Assembly: GCF_963966145.1 (NCBI RefSeq)
Contig: NC_091046.1
Coordinates: 36,208,001-36,272,000, forward strand
From: Tenebrio molitor
Lineage: Eukaryota > Arthropoda > Insecta > Coleoptera > Tenebrionidae
DNA: 64,000 bases
Direction of reading: 5' to 3'
The notes under the pieces are model-generated. The model was given only the letters and a program-made list of their open reading frames with translations. It was not told the origin of the DNA and did not search any database. Positions 1-11,527 of the stretch are shown piece after piece. How positions within the stretch are numbered: position 1 is the stretch's first letter; every line of letters starts with the position of its first letter. Made by a program: the position numbers and the translations under genes.

Positions 1-354
1 TTTCAAAATAGGTTATATATTTTCAAAATAGGTAATCATCGTTAATTTATTTCTATTAATAGATAAGAATATTTATTTACTCTACTTTTAAAGACTGTGT
101 TAGATTCTATTTTATATTAACTAAATCTTTATTAATCAATAGTTACGTTAATTGATTAAATAAATATTTTAATTTCTAAATTCTAATCTACCAAGATCCT
201 GATCAAAAACGGCGTCTAGAATTTAGAACCCCTCACATCCGTGCAGTGTTGTTACACCGTTTCGAATCTGTCTATTTACGGGAGATTCTTGAATCATTTG
301 TAATTTTTATCTACGAAACTATACGATGAATTGTATTCAAATTTTTGGTGAGAT
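1..354. other. AT-rich intergenic, no gene seen
   Basis: AT-rich sequence with a short tandem-like start (the phrase ttttcaaaataggt appears twice within the first 35 bases). No coding region or RNA gene was recognised. Confidence 0.5.
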
Positions 355-636
355 ATATTGAGTGATTCAAAATGATTGTTGATAATGATAAGTATGGCAA
401 CTATGTACGAAAATTTATGTGGCAACTGTGTGGGTGGGGTATAGTTGACATTTCTTTGACAGTTCATAGTCGCGCAATTTTGAAAATTGTCAAGTCAATG
501 GGCAATGGTATAAAAAAAATCAAATGTACGCTAATGAAATATCACCTATACCCCACCCACACAGCTGCCACATACATTTTCGTACATATAATAGTTGCTA
601 TTGTAATCCACAATCATTTTGAATCACCCAATAGTT
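355..636. mobile_element. Inverted-repeat MITE, about 280 bp
   Basis: The left arm (about 361-444) and the right arm (about 541-632) are near-perfect reverse complements. Both contain gtgattcaaaatgattgt at the outer end and ctgtgtgggtggggtata at the inner end. Open reading through the arms is incidental. The structure is that of a non-autonomous foldback DNA element; the transposase family is not identifiable. Confidence 0.8.
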
Positions 637-785
637 CAACATCTTTCTACCTTAATATCGTTTTTTATCAATATCGTAAATGGTGTTTTTACGCTATGAT
701 GGAAAGTGTGAATGTATAGGGATGTAATTTCGAATACGATTATCTCATTTTCTAATCCGTCAAAATCTTTAAAAAAACTGTTTTC

Positions 786-1022
786 TTCGACACTGTCAGA
801 ATTTGAGAATTGTCTCCTGTGTGAACAGATTTTGATAAATGTCATAAGTTGTCAAAACGAAACGTCAAGCTAATTTTAAAGATTTTAAGCGATTTGGAGC
901 CTTTAAGGGGCTCGCCGAACAAAAAACGTTTTATTCAACTCGTTCGTGTGTAAATTGGGCTCTTTTTGGCACTCGTGGGCCACTCATGCCATAAAGAGCC
1001 CAATTTACACACGAACTCGTTA
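786..1022 (-). repeat. Dispersed repeat family E, copy 1
   Basis: This segment is the reverse complement of blocks at 54024-54256 and 57949-58227. Shared landmarks are ttcgacactgtcag at one end and a terminal hairpin containing cccaatttacacacgaac at the other (936-1021 here). Shorter pieces of the family occur at 47990-48065 and 51140-51275. It is a non-coding mobile repeat of about 280 bp whose class is not determined. Confidence 0.8.
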
Positions 1023-2043
1023 AAACCAAATTTGAGAAGTAATTCCTTTCTTTTAAACCTGCACCTTTATCTGAACTTGTTCAAAAAATTTAAATTTGGC
1101 AGAGAATCCTGTGAAATATTGTGACACAAGGATGTGCAGATGTAGTCCACGATGTGGTTCCCCGAGGTAAGTACGGAAAATGTTACCTACTCTACGTTAC
1201 AAAAGCCATGAAACAAATTTCACCTTTACTGGTTACGATCCAGAAAGATAGACTGAAAATTTGTTACTTTGGATAAACCTTGATCTCATCACATTATTAA
1301 CCGTGGTGAAGAGTTCAGCTGTTCAATACCAATATCTAGAAAAACTATGGTAGGAGAAAAAGTTTTGGTAACAATTTTTTACTTTTTTGTGAATGTAGTA
1401 GAATGCTCTTGCTCATGTATTTATCATATGAACAGAGTCTAACAGGGAAATTTTATTCTAAATTAAATTTCAAAGTGCAGGATGCTATCAAGGAAAAAAG
1501 AACGGAAAAAGACAGGACACCTATTTTATCTGGACTGTCCATAACACATTTTAAAATATTGAAGCGAAACCCCCTATTTTCTACATTTAACTGCCAAGGA
1601 TTATATTTTATCATTATATGTATTAAACTAAAACACTTTCGTTTCCCGGATGATGAAACAGTACTAATGGTGCCAGGTAAGTGGCTCGAGGCACAAACAA
1701 AATATTTTTTGCTAAGGGCATCAAAACACTTCAGCATCGTTTTACCAACCGCATTAGTATCTTACTCATAGTATCTCAGGTTGGGAAATAAAATTGTTGG
1801 AACCTTCATACATTTTTGCTTCTATTATGAAGCACCATAGATAATAAATAGTAAAATATTGCTGTGAAAAACAATCAATTGTGACAATAAACACATTATT
1901 AATTTTAAACATAAGTAAAGTCCATTCAAAATTCAAAAAACCACCACCTTAACCTCAAAATTACAATTCTCACCAAATTTTACACTAAACAGCGTTGCCG
2001 ATAGTAATTATCGAAGAAAATGCGACGTTGGTGGTTTTTTGCA
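1023..2043. other. Intergenic, one weak open stretch
   Basis: The only long open stretch is a 122-codon frame at 1403-1771 on the plus strand. Its end contains FPDDETVLMVPGKWLEA, which loosely resembles a motif seen in transposon-associated insect proteins. It has no supported gene structure and could be a relic or chance. Nothing else was recognised. Confidence 0.3.
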
Positions 2044-2813
2044 GTGTGGAAACTTTAACTGGAATAAAATTCATAACTTGGACATAGATAATTTTTGTAA
2101 AAAATCCCTTAACTTTTTTTTTCAAACGGAAGGGTATGCCAAGTGACACCTCGTTTGAAAAGTTACTTAGCAAGGAATACAACACACTATTTTTTTCCTG
2201 AATATTTTCAAAGCCTACGTGCTAAAAAATAAAAACCCGTTTTATAAGTTGAAGACTATTTAATGCAACAAATGTTCAAAATTTCTTTCTTGGCAAATTG
2301 CAAATCGGTAGTAACATGCATTCCTTACGTTTTGTAACATTCCCGGTGCAATTTTCCTCATTTCATGCCTAAAACCGAACAGTAGGTATTAAAAACCCTA
2401 AGCAACGTATTAGGCATGAAATTAGGCAAATCTCACCGGAAATGTTACAAAACGTAATGGATGTATGTTACTATCGATTTGCAATGTGCCAAGAAAGAAA
2501 TGGTGCCCATTTTGAACATTTGTTAGGTACTTAAATAATAGAATTCAACTTATAAAATTGGTTTTTATTTTTTAGCACGTAGGCTTTGAAAATATTCAGA
2601 AAACAAATAGTGCGTTGTATTTCTTGCGAAATGGGCTTTCAAACGAGGTGTCACTTGTTAGGGGTGGTTGCGCACTTCCGGGAGGAGATATGCAAAAACC
2701 ATATGCACCAAAATATGGGCAAGGAAAAACAAAAATCGACCTGTTTCGGTATTTTTTACAAAAATCGCCCATGTCCAAATTATGAATTTTATTCCAGGTA
2801 AAGTTTTCCACAC
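2044..2813. mobile_element. Large foldback element, arms about 350 bp
   Basis: The sequence from 2044 to about 2375 pairs with the reverse complement of about 2415-2813. Landmarks gtgtggaaa, tggaataaaattcata, ttcaaagcctacgtgct, gcaaatcg and tttcatgcctaa occur in order in one arm and inverted in the other, around a short loop near 2390. Small insertions distinguish the arms, and no intact coding region is present. It is a foldback DNA element or two head-to-head copies of one repeat. Confidence 0.85.
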
Positions 2814-2883
2814 GGTATACCTATACCTGGTATACCTATCCAATTAAACTGCATACATTAACATAACATTTAAAGCTACCACC

Positions 2884-4088
2884 GGGCCGCGTTGCACAAT
2901 CATTTTATTAGTAATAATATTAGTCTTGTAACTTGTAACTAGTAAAATTATGTTGCACAATCTCATCTCTAGTAATTTCAAGTTACAAGTTGTAAAATGA
3001 AAAATATTAGTGTATTTTACTAGTAGCTGTTGCACAATGGCAGACACAAATCAACTAATATATTAGTTTTGTAGTTTTTAATGTCAAATTTTTACAAGCA
3101 AAACGTCGCTAATAAATATTGATATCCGAATTTACAAGTTGAAATAATTTTCTTCAAAATGTTACATGACTTATTCTATGAATCAAGCAGTGAAGACGAA
3201 GCATTTCCAAATCGAATAAGGTAGCATAGGGTAACATTTTTCGACCTCAAATTAATTTTTCATTTGAATCAAGAATAGAGTTTTTGGAGCGGTTTAGATT
3301 GCCCGCAGAAAAAATGAAATTGTTAGAACAAATAGGTTACAGGATTCTACATAATAGCTGAAGATGTGGGGCTATTAGCTATTACTGCTAAACAATAATT
3401 ATGTAGTACCTACATACTACTGGTTTGGAACGGTAGCCAATATCACACCATTTCTGATATGCATGGGATCAAAAAATAACAGTACCTATGTCGTGTTATA
3501 AAAAAATAATGTTGTTAAAATGTAGTGACTAGAACTTTATTTAATGTGTTGTGTCAGCGGCAGAAAATATTGAAGGGGAAATTAGAAATTTTTGTGAGAG
3601 CTTTCTATTTTATTGAATTTAATTTTTATTTTTATTGAATTGCTAATTTTCTTCACTATGTGGGGTTGTAGATATTATTTTATTTATCCATAATATAGTT
3701 TTATTTCTAAATATAAAAAATTTCTTCGAAATCGGGTGATTGGGGAATTGTCTCGAGAACTGATGCATTTTTTTTTAATGCATAATAACAACTTGCCTTG
3801 GTCATCGCGTTTACCCGTACCTATTCATAATTTTGGTTTGTGATTTATGAAAATAACAAATTAAATTACAAAAATTTAGCGTGACAGGCGCAACATTAGA
3901 TTGTGACAAGTAAAAATAAATCAAAGCCGACTACACTAGTAATTTCATTTTTTTTCCTAATAAAATTTAGCAGAATTTACAACTGTAACTAAAATAATTG
4001 TGCAACACAATCTATTAGTACTAATAACTAATAACTTGTAACTTGTATTTTGTAACTTGTAAATTCTTAAATATTGTGCAACGGGCCC
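2884..4088 (+). mobile_element. PIF/Harbinger-like DNA transposon, internally deleted
   Basis: The ends are imperfect inverted repeats: gggccgcgttgcacaat on the left and attgtgcaacgggccc on the right. Subterminal copies of gttgcacaa and runs of acttgtaactagta-like sequence are inverted between the two ends. The interior retains the beginning of a HARBI1-like transposase (separate entry) followed by non-coding sequence. A target-site duplication is not clear. Confidence 0.75.
3159..3361 (+). pseudogene. HARBI1-like transposase N-terminal relic
   Basis: A start codon at 3159 opens an acidic stretch (MLHDLFYESSSEDEAF) that stops after 21 residues. In another frame, from about 3232, the sequence reads GNIFRPQ... 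then EFLERFRLPAEKMKLLEQIG and YRIL, ending at a stop at 3359-3361. The ERFRLP...LLEQIGYRI pattern is the N-terminal region of PIF/Harbinger transposases, which normally continue for about 300 more residues into a DDE nuclease. The catalytic domain is absent, so it is non-functional. Confidence 0.7.
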
Positions 4089-4395
4089 CTGCTATTAGGT
4101 TTTAATTTATTTAAAAAATAGATAGAAAGGATACAGTAAGCGTCAAAAGTTGATAATCATTGGAATATTTTCTTTTCCATTGAGTTTTTCGAAAAGAAAC
4201 ATTTTTAGGTCATTTTCATTTTCCACCTCTCTCCATTTCTACGCAATGACAATGAATTTTTTTAATAGTGACTAATTCTTTTTGCACATTTTTATGTACT
4301 CTTTGACTCATGGCTGTTGAGATATCGATCTTTAAGTGAAAACAGGATGGCAGTGAAATTCCAGTTTTATAACAAAATCTCCACGAAATAGTATA

Positions 4396-6319
4396 TTATA
4401 ACGTGCCTTCAAAAATAATTATATTTAGAGTAGGCGTTGAATACGTTTTAATTCTGTTAACAGTGTAGATAATTTCGTAGGCAATCAATTATTCTCCGGA
4501 GTTACACAGGTTGCATAGTAAGTTTTGTCCCAATTTCATATTAAAATTTTGACATTTGACATTCGTTCTCTTTCCCGTTTTCAAATTGAGTTGTGTTTGT
4601 GCTTTTATTCGTTTTATTCCTCGTCTTGCGTACAAAAAATCAGTTCTTGTCAGAACTAAAACGAAATCTGCGTCAGTGTTTTACTGTTTTCCGACATTTT
4701 TGTGAATAATGGCTTTCACTGAACAACATAAAGTCTTCATTGCAGACATTGCAGTGGAATATACACAGTTTCGACAAACTTTAAACGTTTCCTTAAAGAA
4801 TTTTCAAGAAAATGGATCTGTGGGACGAAAACCTGGAAGCGGCAGGCCAAAGAAAAGAACTCCAGAAGTGATTGAAGAGGTGAGACAAGCAATGGAAGAA
4901 GCCCTAGGCACTTCAATTGAGCATTTATCACAACAACTTGGTGTGTCTGTTGGTACCTGTCATTCAATTGTGAAAAAAGATCTTCACCTATTTCCCTACC
5001 GTCTCACATCTGTTCAAGAATTACATCCAGTTGATCTCCCCTAAAGATTAGAATATTGTCAATGGTTTCTGAATACTTTGGATGTTTACCTTGATAAAAC
5101 CTTTTACACTGATGAAGCCTACTTCCATCTTAGTGGATATGTCAACTCTCAAAATACAAGAATGTGGAGTTCAGAAAATCCACATTTTTTCATTGAAACA
5201 CCCCAGTACCCCCAGAAGTAGGCATTTGGGCTGCTATTAGCCAACACAGAATTATTGGTCCAATCTTTCTTGAAGGTAACAATTGTAATAGTGTTTTAGT
5301 AATTAAATAATAATCAATGTTTTTTAGGAAATATCAATGCTGCAAGATACAGAAATGAAATTTTGACTCCATTTTTATAACAACAGAATTATAAGCCGTA
5401 ATACACCAAACAACTGGCCCCCTAGATCATGTGATTTCTTCTTGTTGCCACACATCAAAAATTGAATTTACACAACACCCATAAATGATTTGGCAGAACT
5501 ACGAAATAGGATAACACAGAAAATTAATGAAATTAATAATCCTATTGTTTTAGAAAATGTAACTAATGCAATTAGGTGAAGGACTAGGTTGTGTTTACAA
5601 GAACAGGGTGCACATTTTCAACACTTACTCTAAATTATGTATAAAATTGTTATCTCCTATTGTGTGAGGTTATGTGCAATACTTAATTTACAATTCTTAT
5701 TAGTGTTCACAGCAATGTTAATGTTATGTTTTCTTTTATGGTTTAAAGAAATAAATGAATTGATACGACTAACTATTTGTCACTTTGCTTAAGGTGGGTA
5801 CTTTCAGACTGTCTGTTTAGTCCCATGTTCAGTTTGAGTTTTCATTTAATATAAATACTGAAACTGAATGGAGAATATGAACTAACCGTGTAACATCCCA
5901 TTTACTTGTTCCCTTTATGTTAACAGTTACTTGACTTTGGTGCTTTTGAACTTTTGCGATCTTATTCGACTTTCCATTCGAATTTGGGGTATTTTTCTCC
6001 TGAAGATTAACTAAAATTTGCAGCAATGCCTCACAAAGATTTCGAAAGCTGAAACATCATCTTCCGTATATTGGCGAAAAGCCATTAGTTAGCAAATAAT
6101 TTGTGATTGGAATAATGTTTGGATTATTTATTAATGTGAATTTCAATAATCTGAGATGAATGCGCTACAAAAATTAAAAATATTTTCTAACCTAATTTTA
6201 TTTCGTTAAATGTCAGACCAGACGATTCTTGTGTCATTTTCTACGCTGTAAAAATGTTGCAAACAATTGAACTTTCATAGGTTGCTCTAAATATAAATTT
6301 ATTTGAAGGCACGTTATAT
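4396..6319 (+). mobile_element. Tc1/mariner-like transposon, decayed, with TIRs
   Basis: Inverted ends share the core ataacgtgccttcaaa, followed by tatatttagag on each arm (left near 4397-4430, right near 6285-6318). They flank a decayed transposase gene (4709-5633). About 650 bp between the coding end and the right TIR has a possible poly(A) signal (aataaatg near 5750) and a block at 5829-6026 that is open on the minus strand and unidentified. Confidence 0.75.
4709..5633 (+). pseudogene. Tc1/mariner-like transposase, broken, with an intron
   Basis: The reading begins MAFTEQHKVFIADIAVEYTQ and shows a helix-turn-helix region (IEHLSQQLGVSVGTCHSIV), then DEAYFHLSGYVN with the first catalytic Asp. 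A late WPPRSCD block and the C-terminal ending GAHFQHLL follow. An in-frame TAA lies at 5042, a frameshift near 5216, and the central region with the second catalytic Asp is deleted near 5385. A 52-bp stretch at 5276-5327 has GT/AG ends, and its removal restores LEGNINAARY in frame, so it looks like a true spliceosomal intron. Confidence 0.85.
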
Positions 6320-6536
6320 TGAGGGAGAGAAATGCATGATTTTTCCTAAGGTGCAGTTTGTACAAAGCACCGAGGGAAAAATGAGCATTCTCTCCAGAAG
6401 TATATATACTATTTTTTTCACGGTATGGAGTAGAAACAGCACAAAAATCTCAAATTTTAAGAATAAAAAAATGATGACAAATGAGTTGTCATCTTTCGAT
6501 GAATTTAATGGAACTAGTAATTGCCTTGACAACACA

Positions 6537-6615
6537 ATTAGATTTTTGTCACAACTGTCAAAAAAAATGAAAACTCCCATTAGATTTTTGTCACAACTGT
6601 CAAAAAAATGAAAAC
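6537..6615. repeat. Direct repeat, two units of about 40 bp
   Basis: The phrase attagatttttgtcacaact followed by gtcaaaaaaatgaaaact occurs twice back to back. Confidence 0.9.
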
Positions 6616-6616
6616 T

Positions 6617-6658
6617 TTTTCTCCCTAGGGAGCAAATATTTGCTCCCTAGGGAGAAAA
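6617..6658. repeat. Perfect 42-bp palindrome
   Basis: Two 21-base half-sites meet between 6637 and 6638 and are exact reverse complements. Each half contains ctccctagggag, which is itself palindromic. It lies 99 bp beyond the downstream poly(A) signal of the carboxypeptidase gene. Confidence 0.95.
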
Positions 6659-6756
6659 TGCTCTACTTCTGTCACGATGTTGACATCCGAAAAGTTGATT
6701 TCTACTCCCGATCGTGAAAAAAATAAATTTAATAGATTTTTTATGGTTTCACTCAG

Positions 6757-6762
6757 TTTATT
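6757..6762 (-). terminator. Poly(A) signal of carboxypeptidase gene
   Basis: AATAAA on the minus strand, 66 bp past the stop codon of the carboxypeptidase gene. The role is inferred from position. Confidence 0.6.
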
Positions 6763-6827
6763 ATAGATAGGTATGTTCAAGACACCACATTTTGTAAAAT
6801 ACAATATGTATAATACATAAACAGCAT

Positions 6828-8327
6828 TTAGTTTTTCTTAATTTTGTCAAACTCTTGCAAAATGGTTACGAGAGAGTCGAGAGTTTCTTCAGCGGACGGA
6901 ATAATTTGATCAGCCGGCAAAATAAATCCATATCGACCAGTATCCCTAAGTTCGTAAGTATAAGTAATAGGAGTTTTAAAAGTACCCTTTACCCAATCCA
7001 TGCTTCCGCCACTGGCAACGTCTAAAATGAAACCATCAAGCAAATTCAACAAAAATTATAAATTACTCACAGAGGAGCTCTACGATATTTCCTACTTGGT
7101 ACCTTGTACCGTATTTCTGAGACAAACTTGACGCTGCCTTCACGCCTACATTATACTAAAATAAGATTGTAAATTATCCCTTGCAAATAATTTTACTAAA
7201 ACATACCAAATCTTGATAGTTATCCAAATGTGACGAAGAGTACCCATAAGGCAGCAACATCAACTGAGAATATGAGTGGAAAGCTATGTATGCTCCCAAT
7301 TTCGGTCCTATTGTCGTAATAAATTCAGAAAGAGTTTTAGTGCTTGGTTCGGAAAAGGCTGAAGGTCCGCCGTAGGTCTCAGAACAGGGGTTCGAACTGG
7401 AACCACCAGTGTTGAAATAATAACCCCAGTTTCTGTTGGGATCGGCACCTGCACACAAAAAGTAAGGAACACGTGTCTTGCGCCACATACGGTCCTAGAA
7501 GAACGGCGTTTTAAGGAACTCTTTTTATTGTTTTATGTTAAGTACCGTGGTGTGAGAGTAGACGAATCCGTCGGGGTTAAAAACTGGCACAAAGTACCAA
7601 TCATGAGTGTCTGCAATTTGGCGAACATTAGTGTCTGTACTGGTCAATAGCTGATTTAAAATCCATGTTGTGACAGCTGAACTGATCCTGTTGAGAAAAA
7701 ATAGTAATACTTTTTACAAAGAATTTGATCTTTACCATTCACGAGCGTGGATATTGGATTCAATAAATACTGTTCTGTCTTCGTTTCCAGGAGCGAAAAC
7801 TACTTTAACTCCTAAAATTTCGCGATTTTCGTAACTTGTTCCTGCTTTTACTAAAGATACTTTATCCGGGTATGCACTAACCAGACTTATCAACCAGTCG
7901 TTAATCTATTTCAATGTATTTAAAAAATGAAAAACATGTCCTTCAAGAAACGTACCTCATCAAGTGTGTTATAGTCAGTCCAATCGACAGTGCCAGCAAG
8001 TCTAGTTTTAGGTCTCTCGTTGTCAATCAGCTCCTGAACGTCAGAAATATATACCTCAGCATCGAATTCGCCACTGTTGATGATATCGTTAAACCGATAT
8101 TTAAGATGAGGAGCGACCATTATATCGACGGGATATCCAACTCCTCTAACTGCCGTCCAGAAGTCATATTCGCTGTTAGACTCTTCGAGGTTTCTCAAAG
8201 CTTCAACAGCTTGAACAGTTTTCGGTGTTAGTCTATAGACCTTGAAGTCGTCATAGCGAATCTTTTCATCCCCTAAGATATGTTGGGAAGATACTAAAAG
8301 TACAAAAAACGCCAAGAAAATGTTCAT
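6828..8327 (-). CDS. Secreted zinc carboxypeptidase A (M14 family), complete
   Basis: Six exons: 8327-7956, 7905-7736, 7687-7546, 7494-7207, 7155-7071, 7021-6828, giving 1251 bases and 416 residues. A signal peptide (MNIFLAFFVLLVSSQHILG) and an activation propeptide precede the catalytic domain, so it should be a secreted digestive zymogen. Zinc ligands are H177 and E180 (in NIHAREW) and H301 (in AYIAFHSY). The substrate-carboxylate Arg is R249 in DPNRNW, Y353 matches Tyr248 and E376 matches catalytic Glu270. The position equivalent to bovine residue 255 is M360 (SGGSMDW), where B-type enzymes have Asp. A-type cleavage of hydrophobic or aromatic C-terminal residues is therefore expected. All introns are 49-61 bp. 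No defect is visible. Confidence 0.96.
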
Positions 8328-8377
8328 TGTTATAATATTGATCTAGAATAGACTAAAAGGCGACATTTACATTCTCT

Positions 8378-8385
8378 TATTTATA
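8378..8385 (-). promoter_or_regulatory. TATA box of carboxypeptidase gene
   Basis: TATAAATA on the minus strand, 51 bp upstream of the start codon. This implies a transcription start near 8350 and a leader of about 25 bases. A TATA-type promoter suits a highly expressed tissue-specific digestive enzyme. Confidence 0.65.
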
Positions 8386-8702
8386 CAAAAATGTAATCTA
8401 AGAGGTAAGTCATTCACGTACTGATAATGAATTTAAAGAATAAATGTTAACAAATCATCTGTAGACATCTCGTATTTGTTTTCCTATCTATATGATTGAT
8501 TAATGATTAAATTCAGCTTAAGGCATAACAAGTACTAGAGATACGATCAGGAAAAACAAGAGTATTAGAATTGACAAACAAAAGTAGAATTACAAAGTTT
8601 TATTTCTTAATACCTTACTTGTCAAATAACATACTTTTTAAAATAAATTAAAAAAGACTCTTCAACGCCAACTTTGACGGAAATTTAAATGAATCCCGAT
8701 AC

Positions 8703-8775
8703 ATACAGAGTATTTCACGAGTGATAATGAGTCTGGCGGAATTGAAAATGCAACCCACAGTACATTTGCAACGCA
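8703..8775 (+). repeat. Single end of a TIR element related to the DEF8-intron MITE
   Basis: It matches the outer ~65 bases of the element at 42884-43349, sharing gtatttcac, gataatgag, ggaattgaaaatgcaacc and acatttgcaa/acatttccaa. No inverted partner is seen nearby, so this is a truncated copy. Confidence 0.7.
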
Positions 8776-8870
8776 AACGAAATTTAAAATAACAGTAAAC
8801 AAACTCAAAGTTGAATATTTATGTAAAAAACGATATTCTGACTGTATATTTAAATTATTACATTTTTAAT

Positions 8871-10380
8871 CTACAATGCAAAAATTTCCGATAATAATGC
8901 GGAATCTGGAAAAGTGCCCCGAATGCTTGCAGCGTTTCCACGTTGAATGGCAAGGGAAATCCTCTCAAAAAGGAATTTCTTTGATTTTGAATCCCCTGAT
9001 TCCGCGATAAGTCGGTCTCCGATGACATTAATGAAATCGATTGTTTCTTTGCACCAAGGGCCTAAGGTTTCAAAGGCTAAACCTTTAAATATGTAGTTTG
9101 ACGAAATAATTGAACTATATTTGCTATGTTTGCGTTTGCAAGCCATTTCAGCGGCAAAAACTGAGACTTCAGATGTTTTCAATGCGTAACTGTCTGCAAG
9201 TGTATCTACGACAGTAACGTCCCAAACCAAAGGTTGACCTTTAATCCACGGTACTAAAGTCATCCCTTCAGGGCGTTTTCCGTCATCACGAGATAGTCCG
9301 TTTGGTTCTAAAGTTGAATTAACATGAATAGAAGTCAAAGACCGGTTGATAATAGAATTAATTTCAGTGTGTCTTGAAAATCTACCACTGCTTTTGGAAC
9401 AACTTAGACCGTGAATGCCAATTTCGTCAACTTTCGCATTGCATTTGCAAATATGAGGTGTACAAAGATTACAACCCAATCTTAAACCAATACAAACTTG
9501 GAAGGAAGTGTTATCTAAAAGAGTACCAATATTAGGAGAAGGTATTGCATGTAACCAAGATCCTGATTCTCTGCATTGCAAAGCCTTAAAACGAGCCAAG
9601 TCTCTAGGTGAATTAAAGATTAAGTCATTGGCAATTATTCCTTTGATATTAATATTATCCCAATTCTTCTGAAATTGTGGGATTGTTGGTATTTCGTTCT
9701 CATTTGCTACACCCCAGACTGCTAAAGCTTCATCATAATGGTGAATATTAAGCTCATTATCCTTTGAATTTAGTAATTGAGAAACAAGCTTTTTAACACC
9801 ATGAACTGAAGATAGGAAAGCAGGGAGGCAAATATCGAAAATGCGGCGAATTCCCAGTCCACCAAATCTAATCCGTAAAGTGGTCAGCCATTGTAAATCA
9901 GTTAAACGTAAATTAAGTATTTTTTCTAAAGAAGACTTTAAAGAAGAATCAATGGAATTAACGTAATTAGAAAATTTCCAAAAAGGAGTTGTTCTTAATA
10001 AAAAATTAAATTTTGGTATGAAAAGACAGTTCTTGATTGAGGTATAAGCCACGTGTCTGTTAAGAAATTCAGCTTTATTTAAAAGATTTTCAACTGTAAT
10101 AATAGTTTTTTCGACAGTATTTTTAAAGCCTTGGTCAAAGATTGGAGAGCCTAAAAGAGATAAACTTCCTCGGTCACAAATTTTAATACTTGGTGCTAAA
10201 TTTTGAAATTCCTTTATGATTTTTAAATCTGTGTCTCCAGAACAGCAGAAGATCTCGCATTTGTTAAAGTTTAATTCAAGACCAATTTTCTGGATATATT
10301 GATAACTTTGTTAAAGTCGGACAAAACTACTTCTGGGTAATCAGCTAAGGTTCCATCATCTAAAGTGGGGTATGACATTG
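8871..10380 (-). pseudogene. Reverse-transcriptase element with restriction-like endonuclease tail, 5'-truncated
   Basis: The minus strand is open for over 470 codons down to the stop at 8871-8873. The open frame enters near 10310 without a proper start. Just upstream (10353-10379) another frame reads LDDGTLAD, the RT active-site aspartates, so a frameshift near 10310 separates the palm relic from the long frame. C-terminal marks are a CKC...HGLSC zinc-knuckle-like cluster, GRFSRH, and RDDGKRPEGM followed by LVWDVTVVDT. The last pair resembles the PD...D core of restriction-like endonucleases of early-branching non-LTR elements; that assignment is inference. This copy has RPEG where the related copy at 17.5 kb has RPDG. 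Most of the RT domain is missing. Confidence 0.75.
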
Positions 10381-11297
10381 GACTTCTTTTAGAATACAAT
10401 CTCGTTCGACTGACTTATTTTGCATTCAAAGACAAATCATAATATGAAAAATGTTGCAGATAAAATAAAACTGTTTAGACCACATTAAAGCAGTATCCGT
10501 CTAATTATTTTTTAAATATAAAATTTTAATGTATGTTTGTGTTGAAAGACTTGTTGAAAACGTCTGGGTAAGTTAAGATTAAAATCTTATTATCCACTCT
10601 TCCGCACACAATAGTAACTATTTTTTTAATTATTGTACTTAATAAAAAATGAATAAGATTATTTATCAAATACCTGATTTATTCAATATCAAGCGATAAA
10701 ATAATTCAGAGTAGGCTATTTTAATTTTTTTAAATGTTGGTATCGGGGCTATGTCAAAATAACAAAATCAAAATTGTTCGAACTGCCAGTGCCAAATTTG
10801 ACATTATTATTAAGTATTAAGGTAAATTAGTTTTAAATTTGTGCAATATTTACATTTATCACTAAATACACACATTATTGAATCCATTTTCTATTCCATC
10901 GGGCTCATTATTCCTCGTAAATCACCCTGTATAGTGAAATTTTTTTAATAAACAATTGTCAGTGTCAAAATGAAGTAAAAAACCATACTGTACCACCCTA
11001 AAATTTGGACATATGGACCAGCTGTATAACAATTTGACACCAAATCATGGTTAAGGTTATGTTCACTTCACTTTCCGTACCTTTCTTCCGTGAATTCATT
11101 TTCAAAACAAATTTAATGAGAAATCAGGAGAAACCTTTTCGAATTTGAAATAAACTCTCGCTCGTTAGGGCGCAGGCTCAGTTACATAAAAAAATGTTGA
11201 CACTCAATGTGACCAATCGTATTATCATGAAAATCACAGTTTGGCTCATACCAACAAGACAACGTTTTGACAATTGTTTATTAAAAAAATTCAACTA
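10381..11297. other. Intergenic, nothing recognised
   Basis: AT-rich sequence without convincing open frames. It includes short phrases such as aatcaccctgtata that are typical of decayed transposon ends, but no pair of arms was found. Confidence 0.4.
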
Positions 11298-11527
11298 CGG
11301 GGTGATCAAGAATCACTGTTTAAGTTGGTAACACTGGATCGTATTTTAAATCGTATAACAGGATAACTTCCGGTTGTTGGTGGCTTGTCTTTGTTAATGC
11401 TATACCTATATCAGATATTTGTCAAATAAACCAACAAAACATATTCAGTTGCAGTGTTATAAATAACCGAATTAAAAATGTTTCTTAATTGTACTGCCAA
11501 CTTAAACAGTCCTTCTTGATCACCCGG
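11298..11527. mobile_element. Tc1/mariner-type MITE, 230 bp
   Basis: Left end cggggtgatcaagaa plus gtttaagttgg is inverted at the right end as ccaacttaaac plus ttcttgatcacccgg. TA dinucleotides flank both sides (11296-11297 and 11528-11529), consistent with a TA target duplication. Confidence 0.8.

Noticed and set aside
1453..1771. Overlapping sense and antisense frames as a gene
   Set aside because: No promoter, splice, poly(A) or convincing domain; the weak FPDDETVLMVPGKWL resemblance is not enough.
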